NCBI GenBank assembly: GCA_027605045.1
Contig: JAQFWX010000004.1
Span: 3,234,683-3,298,682 of the forward strand
From: Phallus indusiatus
Taxonomy: Eukaryota; Basidiomycota; Agaricomycetes; Phallales; Phallaceae
Length of the DNA: 64,000 nt
Direction of reading: 5' to 3'
Numbering within the stretch: the first letter of the stretch is position 1; every line of letters starts with the position of its first letter. Positions 44,065 to 54,127 of the stretch are shown here, one piece after another. The position numbers were made by a program, and so were the translations under genes. The notes under the pieces were generated by a model. It saw only the letters and a list, made by a program, of their open reading frames with translations. It ran no database searches and was not told the DNA's origin.

Positions 44065-44519
44065 ATGCGTTCTCTCACTTTCACTACATTAAGTTTGATA
44101 GTCGTCTCTGCTCTCTCTGCCTCTGTCCCTCTTGAGCCAAGGCAAACGGTAGCAAATTGTGACCTCGAAGGTAAGTCTATTCTTCAAAGGGAGAGTCGAA
44201 TCAACACATGACAATATCTTAGCATGCCTCGTTGACATCTTGTCCACCCCTGGTGCTGGTGTAACGTGCGCCGAAGGAGGTCAATTCATTCCCTTTTGTG
44301 CGTAAAACTTAATGTAACTGAATCTCTTAGATCCCACCGCCGCTCCAAGTTGCATTATAACTGGAGTGAGCTTTTTACATAAATTGATCTTCCTTTGACT
44401 TATACTAAAACCGCGCGAATTTCTTCATTTAGGCTACAGATTGCACGGGGTGTGATCCAACTGGTGTCGCAACATACCTGATGGGACTTATCCCTGCCGG
44501 AGCGGGTACAGCGGCATAA
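44065..44519 (+). CDS. six-cysteine small secreted protein 1 (SSP1)
   Basis: Four exons: 44065-44170, 44223-44297, 44331-44365 and 44433-44519 (100 aa). Signal peptide MRSLTFTTLSLIVVSALSAS, then a short pro-like segment ending PRQ. Mature cysteines: C-x4-C (CDLEAC), x13, C, x16, C, x7, C-x2-C (CTGC). Intron phases are 1, 1 and 0, identical to the three related genes at 60.7-63.6 kb, which shows common descent despite low sequence identity. Intron 2 is only 33 nt yet has a branch-like ctgaa and a TTAG acceptor. Cysteine-stabilised small secreted proteins act as effectors, surface proteins or antimicrobials. A fungal calcium-binding-protein-type fold is possible but I cannot confirm it. Confidence 0.82.
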
Positions 44520-45376
44520 AACCTTCCATACGCAGCTTTAAGGAAACACATAACCACAGGAACGGACTTCATTGGCAAAACCACGGACTTTTAAAATCCC
44601 TGTCTCGTAATTAATTGCTGTAACATGATGTAAATAAGAATCGTCTTATCACCATCTTAAGTAATTATGTGGAATTCCACCTCGAAAAAATTACATATAT
44701 AACATTTCTCTCCGTGTAGAATGCTATGCTCCAGTATACTCCTCACTCAACTAGGCGGCGGAAGCCGACACGGCGAAACCAGCGGACACCCATGCCCCTC
44801 CTTTGCTCGGATGTTTCAATCCTAAGTACAATGTGTACGCATGAAAGACAACGGCTCCTGCAATCAAACCTTATCCACTGCTACGTCTTAAACTATGGCT
44901 ACGTGGCACATCTTCTCTCGATTGATTAAAGTTATAAGCATCGGTCATCGTTTCCTAATTTCACCCCTAAATATATTCATACGTATATTCAGGCCTGCGT
45001 ACGTGTAATGGTTTCTTATGTACTCAAGCCACTAATGGTTCATTTAGTAACTGGTTTACCACGTTACCCGAGCCGGAATGCCTAATTCCAAATTTGAACG
45101 CCCTTCGTCGGAGCCTCGCCGATACATTTGAAGATGAAGTTACTTCCAGACATTAATAACAAACAACGCCCTCGCTATTCAAATTTGTACAGCATAGGTG
45201 TATGTATGTATATGTATATTCAAACCACTTGACAGAGCGCCATTTTTATTTATTGGGTATATATATACGACCGTACGACGCCCTAAGAAGCCCCCCCTTC
45301 GCACCAGTGCAGTCTTGAAAAGCTGAGACCACTGCCCCCCCGACGCGAGGTACCACTGCACACGCCCTGTTCCGAC
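44520..45376. other. intergenic, no gene seen
   Basis: AT-rich 3' flank of SSP1 and promoter of the His-rich gene. The open frame 44726-44929 has no support. Confidence 0.4.
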
Positions 45377-46189
45377 ATGCGCACGCCGGCGATCTGTTTC
45401 TTTGTTTTATGTCTGGTTTCAGCTTTCAGTTTGGGGCGCTCATTCCACATCCGAAAACACGCCAATCACGAGCCCGGATACGCCGCCGTCGGAGTCACCG
45501 CTGACGACGCCGGCGCTGGCCACCATGATCATGCCGGCCATGGTCATGGTCAATCCCGAATCTCAGGCATAACAACGTGTATTTCATACTCATCTATCTG
45601 TAAATCTAGTGCATATTGATTCATTGGGCGCAAAAAAACAGATTCAGGTCCCAATCGAGTTCGCGACTCGACGCCCGGGGGCGTGCTTCAGGCTCAAGCT
45701 CCACGGAACGGTGTGGATGTCGCTATGAAGTCAAGATCTGGCGAAGTAGATGAAGGCAAGTACACCGCACGCCTTTTTAATACATTTAAAAATATCCATC
45801 TTCCAAGAAAATCAGAAGCATGCCAAGATGAGATTACCCAAAATACAAATGCGGAATCTCCGTTGACGTCGTCGACACAGCATGCTAGTGCTATTACCGT
45901 TAATGAGCATTCTAGTAGTCTAAGGTCTCATCATCATACTTCAGATCCATCCGATTCAGGTCTTAAACATTTCCGGAATGCAATCCACGCTTGGATATTC
46001 GGGTCGACCTCTCAAGAGAATCTTCAAGATAGTAGCAATCCTCACTACTCAAAGTTGTCGTCATCTCCAGAAGAATCGACACTAACGCCGCTACAATCTC
46101 ACGAGTCACCTGAATTCGGACCTTATCGCATCGGGTCGTCTCAGAAAAGCCGATCAAGACCGTTCTTTAGGAAACGTCGACACCCCTGA
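45377..46189 (+). CDS. secreted protein with His-rich segment
   Basis: Two exons, 45377-45548 and 45642-46189 (239 aa). Signal peptide MRTPAICFFVLCLVSAFSLG, then a segment DDAGAGHHDHAGHGHG cut by the intron inside the last Gly codon. The second exon is polar, Ser-, Pro- and His-rich with SLRSHHHTSDPSD, a short hydrophobic island (LKHFRNAIHAWIFG) and a very basic end (KSRSRPFFRKRRHP). No domain recognised. The HxxHxHGHG-type cluster suggests binding of Zn, Cu or Ni, but that is inference. The join is supported by frame agreement and a normal GT-AG intron of 93 nt. Confidence 0.62.
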
Positions 46190-49106
46190 TTTCAGATTCA
46201 GGGAGAAAAGGGATGGAACAAAGAAACACCGATTATACTTGACAATTTTGGATCGACAAATAGACTTTGAGTATCATGGACCCATGGGGTTGGCGGTACT
46301 AGTTTCTAGCTAATAGCAAACTAGTACCGTTTAGTCGTAGCGTTCTAGATCTGTTTTTCAAGAAGAAAGATGTTTTATAGAATAACTAGAAGACCAAATG
46401 AACAGTATAAGCCTTAAGTAGCGCAACAAGGTTCACAAGAAAAAGACCGACAAGTAGCCAGCGAACATTAATTTACGCCAGCTAGTCTCGAGTAATAAAT
46501 TGAACAATAGAAGAAGCCGTGCAAAAGGTCTAAATGCCACTGTGACGTCGATGTCTTTCCAAGCCAATAGTATCATATAAATACCCACCAATAATCGGTC
46601 TATGTAACAGCATCAATAATACTTAAGGGGCCCTATGTATGTACATATACAAGATCGACGATCTCGTATAAATTGGTATCCCCTTGGCCGGGCAGCCCAA
46701 AAAAGGTGCCCGGTTTGTTCTGATTTCCGGCGAGTACGCAATCAATGCTGCTCCGCGACGTCGCGGCGATTGACATTCGGCTAAGTTCAATAAAACCGGG
46801 TACATATGGCATGTGTATGTATAAGCATTATGAGTATATGTATGTGTATCGCTGTATTGACTGTTATGATGGCAAATGCCGTGGCTTGCACTCAGGGCAA
46901 AGACGATTCAGAGAATAAATACGTGTTTTTGATATGTGTATACATACACACATTGTGTGTCGGCTGAAACATGATGCATGATATATGGATGCACCATGTA
47001 TGCATTCAATGCCGCCGCACTGTTGCACCAACGCCATGGATATATCTCAGGTTCAGTAAGAACGTTCAAAGGACGACCACGAGACGACTAGTCCTAATTC
47101 GACAAGCTTATAGAGCTTAATTACTTTACTGCGCAACTGATTTACGTACTACACATGAAAAAAAAAACAAGGAAAGTCATGGCAGGAGAGAATATCGGTA
47201 AAGTCAAAAAGCAACCCATGTGGACTGGTATTGTGTCGTTCCGATGGAGTCATCGATATCGGTTATTGCAACATATGTGCATATGCATATTAACATATGA
47301 TATATATTTCTGCTATTCCTCTAAAAATAACATTAGAGTAAAAATATCCAGAGGGGACTTGAGAGGAAGGGGAGTGACGAGATTTTGATCCGGAATGGAA
47401 TGATGTTGGTACTTAAACTGTTTTAAGCCTGAACCTGGAGTCGCCAGGTACCACAGGTCTGAAACGGAGGAGATTGTGGAGATCGAGAAAATGCCTGACT
47501 ACAGGGATCGGGATGTCCACCTGAATCGCATCGCCTAGAGTCATGGCTACTGGCAATCATAAATGAAGATAAAGAACCCCCAGGCTTCGCTTCCTTTATT
47601 TACCACTTCCTAAATTAACGCGCAACGAACTGATAAAATAACCTGAGATGAGAGTATTTGCATAGGAACGGCACATACCCAGGATTGATTTACCTCATGG
47701 AGATGTTCGTTCGTTTAGGATATACTTTCTCATCCTTGACAGAATAGATCCGAGATTAAGATCCGGAGGAAATACGGGAAGGCGTGGTGTGTGGGTTAAC
47801 TTTTTCCATCGATCACCTTGAAGGTAAAACATATACAAGTAACATATATCATATGCGCACATAATTACGATGCGCGCGGGAGTCAAATTTCTCGTCCGGA
47901 AAGAAAGATCAGGGCTGGATTTTATTTTTATTTCGTAGATCAAATCTGAGATGACATAGCGTATACGCAAATGAGAGTCATGATGTGGTTCAAGCTACAT
48001 GAGGTGGCTGCGTGATGGATTCAAACCTGCAATATGCTCACCTTTTATTTTTATCAGTAGATTGTCACAAAACATTCTAACAGACGGATGAAACGTCTCA
48101 AATGCTGTCTGGCTGCAACGACCTAATCTAGCCACTGAGACGTTGATTTCAAGCAGCTTCTGCTCTATACAATTATTTCAAATGCATGTCATTCGGAGTT
48201 TGCACAAGAAATGCACACAAAATCAACAACAACAAAAGAAGACATGACTCACTTTCAGTAGTCAGATCCCTTTTTTTCTTACGCCAGGTGGTAACTCAGA
48301 CGGTAACATCATGACGACGTTGACTCAACAAAGGAAAAAAACTTAACAAAGACAGAACACGTGTCGCGCAAATTAAGTCAAATGTAAAGCCGGTTGAGAG
48401 AGGAAAGAGGGTATAAAAGGAAAAAAAGAAAAAGAAAATATTAAGTAATTCTTCAGCCACCATGGACTGCCAGGCTTCAGCCAGCCCACGCCTGTCTAAG
48501 CACAACAACGACAGGTCTGCCACCCACCCATGGCCGTGGCAAATAAAATTTTTATAACGAAACAGGCGCTTGTTTTTTGTTTTGGCGAAGCCGGTGTCGG
48601 CTCGGTTCGCAGCTCCGAATATCAATTCTTACGTAAACAAAGCAAAAAGGAAGCAAAATCCTTTGAACGAGAAAAAAAAATGCGACAATCCTAATAATCC
48701 ATTTCGTCCGGTCCCAATCCATTGGTGCGTATCATTTTCTTTGTGTTGAGAGCCAGTTTTTTCATTTAAATTAACATCAGTCAATTAGATCCTTTCTTTT
48801 AAACAGGCAGCAACTTCTAGTCGCCGTATCCACTATATCTACCCATCCTGATCTTTGAAGCCCAAGCCCAATCATCATATCAACCGCAACGGACAAACTT
48901 TTTTCTGGCCTAAAGACCCGCTTTCTTCAAACTATATAAATATATATAAGAGAAAGAGCCCTCTTTCCCTCGATCTTTTTCCACGACCGGTCCCCAGGCT
49001 CACGCTCCTGTTTCCCATATTTAATCCAATCAACGATCCAAACGTCGCTTCCATCCTCCTATTCTCTCACTCTTGTTTTCAATTCGTAACCTTCACACAG
49101 CAAGCA
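46190..49106. other. 2.9-kb AT-rich region, no gene seen
   Basis: Contains many imperfect gtatgtatat/tatgtgtat tracts (46630-46960 and 47270-47310) of microsatellite type. Open frames at 46805-46623 (-), 47155-47388 (+), 47970-47695 (-) and 48625-48296 (-) lack domains. The right end is the leader and promoter of the DUF6593 gene, with a TATA-rich run at 48930-48952. Confidence 0.45.
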
Positions 49107-49877
49107 ATGACGACCGTGTACGGTATTCCCCTTTTTTTCGAGGACAAGACTGGCAAAATAAGCGGAACAGACTTCACCGACATCTACGACCGTTCACCAT
49201 TCCTACGACTCACTCAAGTGTCTCAATCTGATCGTTTTCTGCGACTGATTCACGAACTCGGATCGACATCATCGCGCGGCGGTTATTCAGAGGCTGCGGT
49301 GACGATGGAGTTTGGTACGGATTACTCTTTGGGCAATATCTACTTTGGGAGATCAAGTAGTCGGGCTATGCCCATGGATCGGTATTTGAGGAGATTATCT
49401 TCGTCAGGAAGGTAGGCTCGTCTTTCTTGTCTCTTTTCATTCTCTTGGAATTGCAAAAGTTGAATCTTTGTGCTTGCGGTTTAGTTCTCTAGTGCGAGTA
49501 TTTCGAGCTTCGGATGGTGCTGATTATGTTTGGGGTTACAGAGTGAACAGAGATCATGAATGGACAGTACGTTTGTTTCTTGGCACTGCACTAAACTGAA
49601 TGGTTCATTGACATGCCCCGGAAGTGCACAAATATGGAGACCATGAAATTAATATCTCATTACGACTTGAAACCAGAAGGGGAGCCGCCATACCGAAGTT
49701 CTGGGAATGTATTGACTGTATACGAAGAATATCAACACTTGTCTATTGGTATGCTCTTTTCTCGCTCCACTAATCAAACCAAGAGTATTCTTTTCTTTTC
49801 TGACCCACGCCATCCCATTTACAGAATTACTAGCGTCCCTAACTATAATGCGACATATCGCCGAGAATCGTCTTTAA
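49107..49877 (+). CDS. DUF6593-type protein
   Basis: Four exons: 49107-49411, 49485-49566, 49625-49748 and 49825-49877 (187 aa). The sequence has the pattern of a family common in Agaricomycetes (DUF6593): an N-terminal AAVTMEFGTDYSLGNIYFG, a middle RASDGADYVWGYRVNRDHEWT (compare the family's R..DG..Y.W), CTNMETMKLISHYDLKP, a tyrosine-rich VLTVYEEYQHLSI and a helical end ELLASLTIMRHIAENRL. No signal peptide or membrane segment. Function is unknown; the fold is probably a small beta-barrel-like domain. The exon/intron chain keeps frame throughout. An upstream in-frame region (48855 on) is open but reads as a Pro-rich leader, so I start at 49107. Confidence 0.75.
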
Positions 49878-51149
49878 TCTAATACGCAACCGCATCTATT
49901 CTCCTCTTACACCAGTTACTTATTTCACTAGCTATTACTCAGCCTAATAATTCTTTTTTTATTCTCTCGCTCCCACACGCCTGTTATTTTCCCTGTCTTT
50001 TGTCCTATCTCCCTCCCTCTATCCCTATCTTATCCTATCAGTAGTTGCTATAACTCATATAATATCGCTTGCTCTCATCGACTTCGCAGATTATTAACAA
50101 TGGGATAATATAACCATATTTTTAAACATTACCCACACCACATGACTGACGATCACTGAGAGAAGGAAAGCATAGTAAGGATTCCACGGCGAATGAAAAG
50201 AATGTGTTACTTTTTAGAAGTTAGATGTGATGGTACCTTCACACATATTCATACCGTAACACAAAATTCTCTTGACAGATCGTTGATTGAGAACCTTGGG
50301 TTTTTTGATATGAGCGGCCTTGTCAAGTCGGTCGGTCGGTCATATGGTTGGTTCCATGCTGCTGACACACCTGACATGAACCAAGGTATGCAACACCGGG
50401 CAACGCCCTTACAAATAAACATCGAATCGGAGTAATCTGAAACGAGTCTAGTTTGACAGTTGGCCGTCAGGCTTGTCTCGTCTCGTCTGGCAGCTATAAC
50501 AGACCTGAGGCCCGAGGGCTGAGCGCTGAGCGTTGATGGAGATGCGACACATGCACGTCATTTAGTGATCTTCGGTGGTTACCACTACCCAGAGCGTTTC
50601 CTTCAAATCTGTGTGCACACACATATCAAAATCCACACTTTCACACAGCCTTTGCCAAACATACGTTACGGTTTTGGAATGCCAGTTTGACCTGAGAAGG
50701 CACTGGCACCTCCATCGATTATATTTCTCACTCTCGTGCATTGGTCAAACTCGGCTGTAACATTCGGCGATGGCGATCAGGAGTAACACAATCAGCCTTC
50801 GACGGGCTCTCTGAGTCGATAATTTCCCAAAGGCCTTTTTGGGGATGCTCAAACTTAGGATCTAATTCGAGAGAACTCCCTACGATATCGTTGTAGAGTG
50901 AATACGTAGGCTTTTTCACGCCGCTCGGATTTTGCCGAAAAAGCACTAGGAGTGGGACGATTATTACAAGGCGTTGGAGCTGGTCGTTACTGCGCGTCAC
51001 GCAGTAGGCATGGCCACCAGCAGCACGGTCCACCCTTCTTCCTTTCTCTTTCTCTCCCTTTCGTCTACATACCATCTCATATCGCTGTGTTGAGCATACG
51101 TAACAGATTAACCCTCAGAATCACCTATACACACATCTCTCATACCTCA
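49878..51149. other. 1.3-kb spacer, no gene supported
   Basis: Pyrimidine-rich 3' flank (49900-50050). A plus frame at 50193-50435 (contains SLIENLGFFDMSGLVKSVGR) has no family. Promoter of the next gene at the right end. Confidence 0.4.
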
Positions 51150-52015
51150 ATGGCTGCTGTGTCAGTTTACAAGACGAGATATTACCTTTATTGGGTATTT
51201 GTATGTACCTTTCCACCCATTCAATCAACTTTCAAGATAATTCACACTGAACTTTCATTCTTCAGCTTTTTTGGTCCATCTTATTGATGGCTCTTTCGGC
51301 CGCACGTTTGTCGTATACCGAAAACATACCGAATGGAGATCCTTTGAACGGAGGTCGAGGCTTTTCCGGTAAGTCCCAAAATCATGAACAGTATCGTTCA
51401 TCGCTGATTCAGCAACCTACCTTTAGATCCAAGTGTGATTGCTCTCCTCTTTTCCTCCATATTGTCTATCATTTTTGCCTCGTTTATGTCAGTTGGTTGT
51501 TCAACCTACATCGCCAATTTCGCTCGTCTCTAAACTTTCAAAATAGGATTTTCACTCTATACACTCAATGGTCACACCCCTTCTTCACACTAGTTCTTTT
51601 CGAAGTAGTCTCTTTAGCGGTTCTTTGGCTTCTATGGCTCGGAAGCACTGCAGCAGCTACAGTCCGTATCACCCATCTCAACTGAGCATTACGTCACAAC
51701 CTTTTTTACTAATACTAATACATCAAACAGAACGTCTGGCCCGATCTTTCATTCTGCTCACAATTCCGAGCATGCACCAACCTCCAAGCAATGATCGCAT
51801 TCGGCTGGCTAGGCTGGATAACCCTGAGCTTTCTCATACTCATCACCTTCGTCACTGTCTTCCGTACCGGCGCCGGAGCGAGCAGAGAACACGTTCATGG
51901 TGTTTGGTCTGATAGACCGCTTTTTCCGATGGCTGGTAAAAGTTTCGCACCTCCGCCGCCTAGCTCTGGGACTCGTTCGTGGTCGACTCGGGGTCCGACT
52001 ATGAATCAGGTTTAA
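51150..52015 (+). CDS. four-helix MARVEL-like membrane protein
   Basis: Five exons: 51150-51200, 51266-51368, 51427-51487, 51547-51661 and 51731-52015 (204 aa). Four hydrophobic segments: about 10-30 (YYLYWVFLFWSILLMALSA), 55-75 (IALLFSSILSIIFASFM), 85-110 (FFTLVLFEVVSLAVLWLLWL) and 140-165 (WLGWITLSFLILITFVTV). Between TM1 and TM2 is the family hallmark NGDPLNGGRGFSDPSV; between TM3 and TM4 is a loop with two cysteines (CSQFRAC). The tail is Pro/Ser-rich. This matches a large basidiomycete family of tetraspanning proteins resembling MARVEL domains, thought to act at the plasma membrane or in vesicle traffic; no member is well characterised. Confidence 0.8.
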
Positions 52016-52387
52016 TAAGTAGAATGTAGTACCTGTTTTTTTTTTTGGACATTGTTGAGTTTTCGGAACAATGATGTAATATTTTCTGCCATATATTCTA
52101 TATGTACCATTGTAGCTAAATCTTACTTGGCCGATAGTTGCATCACCAACTGTGTTGTTATTCTTTTGTCATGTTGAATTTGAAACGTATAAGTTGCAGC
52201 GGATGAGTTACTTCGTCCAATAATCGTCTCGCCGAAGGCCCGCTTGCATGGACAGAGTCCCGATGATAATATCGGGCCTGAATAATCCCGGCTAAAAGGG
52301 ATCCTCCATTATTATTAAATTTCAACCTTATACAACAAAACAATTATAAACTAAGTATACAAAAAAAACGAGTCGCATTAATTTTGT
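52016..52387. other. convergent 3' region
   Basis: Spacer between the stop codons of two convergent membrane-protein genes; T-rich run at 52037-52047; no gene seen. Confidence 0.5.
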
Positions 52388-53336
52388 TCAATGATGCTGG
52401 CAGGCCAGCTGATTTTCAGCCACAATACCCAATACAACGCCAACCATCGCCAAGATATTAAGAGGTGTCAGTCCACAAATATTGACATGTACGATTGTCA
52501 ACGAGGGTGCCCAATAAATGAACATGGGCCAAACGGATTTGTGCGTTACCCGTCTGTCGTTAATTTGAATGCAGCCGACTACGAAACTGATAACACAGAC
52601 TATTGCCCAGAAAATCGATAGGACAAGTTTGATTCTCCATGTCGCTAAACGAGCCGTTGGTTGTTTTAACGTGATCAAACCCGTTAGAATTCCCAATACG
52701 AAGGAAGATACAGATGCGACTGTCGACAAAAGTAGGAAGACGCGTATATCCGGTACAGCGCCTCTTGTGAAAATCGTACGAAGTGCGTCCGGAATTTCAT
52801 GCGGATGTCTTAGTAAACCAACCAACCCGAACACGAACCCGATCAAAGAAATGATAAGCTTGGACACGCTAATTTCCTCTTCCGCAAGCACCGGTTTTTT
52901 GAGAATCTTCCGCACTAGTTGAACACTACTGCTTAGCGCTTCTTCGGAATTCGTAATCCAGACGAAACTGCGAATAGGGTACGCGTCCAATAGTAACCCG
53001 AGACTTCCGAACCCCGTTTCCTCGTGATTTATAGAATGCACGCTATCCTCGGTGGTCCATGACGCGGCTGAGTAGGTCGTACAACATGAAGGCACGATAC
53101 CCTCGGGTGTGTCGTTCAATTGACCTGGTGCGATAGACCGATGGTCCACGACTCCGACAACCGTTGAGTATTCCAATTTTCCACCATCGGATCGCGAGTA
53201 TGTTAGAGTTCCTCTTAAGTAGAAGAAAGCCAACAGAGTGAGGAGGGTTGGCCATGCGATGGTTGATGCCACGGAGAGCCAGAATGATCCACATTGTTCG
53301 AATTGTTGGGTGAACAGCGCTGAAACGGGTGTTAAA

Positions 53337-53368
<32 letters not shown>

Positions 53369-53386
53369 TATTATTAACGTTGGCAT
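52388..53386 (-). CDS. multi-pass membrane protein of unknown family
   Basis: Single-exon frame of 332 aa. The N-terminus is a low-complexity Thr-Pro run (PTPTPTPTPTLTP) produced by a cggtgt-type microsatellite (53337-53369). TM1 follows (WLSVASTIAWPTLLTLLAFF), then an exposed loop of about 100 residues with a Cys pair (PSCCTTYS), then four or five helices clustered at the C-terminus (LIISLIGFVFGLVGLL, VFLLLSTVASVSSFVLGIL, LVLSIFWAIVCVISFVVGCI, LNILAMVGVVLGIVAE). There is no motif I can assign, and no intron, unlike its neighbours. It is convergent with the MARVEL-like gene. Confidence 0.6.
53337..53369. repeat. cggtgt microsatellite inside a coding region
   Basis: About five hexamer units (gtgtcg/gtgtcg) encode the Thr-Pro run of the membrane protein at 52388-53386. 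Copy-number change keeps the frame. Confidence 0.8.
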
Positions 53387-53650
53387 TTTTGAGTCAAAAC
53401 GAAAGGTGTGTTCAATGATGTAGACGTCAGGAAGGTTAAGTTGGCATGAATGACGCAGGAAATTTCAGAAGGAAATTTCAATAGGTGGAAAAAAAACCTA
53501 AGTCCTGATTCCGCTTGAATGACTTAGTAGCCTGGGCATTCGAAAGATTCGCTTCAGGGTCTCTTTAAAGACATGACGCCATCCCAACCATATACTCGTA
53601 TAGCAAATTGCAATGCCGAAGCAAAACACAGTTCTTCGATCAACTCAATA
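53387..53650. other. promoter side of the membrane protein gene
   Basis: No gene seen; ends at the left border of the inverted-repeat element. Confidence 0.4.
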
Positions 53651-54125
53651 GGGGGTTTCACGTAGGTGAATTCCAACGTGAACTCGGGCTGAATTCGGTC
53701 TTGAATTCGTCCTCGGAATTCTCCGGAAATCAGTTTTGGAGTTTGGTTTGGAGTTCAGTGGGAAAGCAGCTCCAGAGCTGCTTTCCCAGTTTGATCAAAA
53801 ACTCCACTCGCTAACTCGGTCTGAACTCTCGCTTAATTTTTTGATCTGATTAAATTATTTTCTATGCCCGTATAAGGTACTAATTAATTATTATTAAATT
53901 CCACATTGGTCCATCAATTCCCATCAATTTTTAGTGAAAATGCGAACTGGAATTCAAGTGGAATTGCCGAAGGGGGGGGTTTCACGTAGGATGAACTCCA
54001 TCTGAACTCCATCTGAACTCGTCTGATAACTCGATGATAACCTAGAGTTTCACCACGAGTTCAAGAGGGAGTTATCCGTCGAATTTAAAGTGAATTCAGA
54101 GCGAGTTCACCTACGTGAAACCCCC
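53651..54125. mobile_element. TA-flanked inverted-repeat element (mariner-type MITE), with nested copy
   Basis: The left end is GGGGGTTTCACGTAGGTG and the right end its reverse complement; both borders are followed by TA (53649-53650 and 54126-54127), the target duplication of Tc1/mariner elements. An internal copy of the left end begins at about 53975 (GGGGGTTTCACGTAGGATG), so 53975-54125 alone forms a 151-bp element; the whole may be one MITE inserted in or recombined with another. The body is built from many short gaactc/gaattc words. No transposase. Confidence 0.8.
53759..53788. repeat. perfect 14-bp palindromic hairpin
   Basis: TGGGAAAGCAGCTC (53759-53772), a two-base spacer CA, then its exact reverse complement (53775-53788), inside the inverted-repeat element. 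Confidence 0.9.
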
Positions 54126-54127
54126 TA

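Noticed and set aside
48005..48050. T-arm-like GGTTTGAATCC on the minus strand suggesting a tRNA
   Set aside because: No matching 5' acceptor arm, D-arm or anticodon stem about 70 bp upstream.
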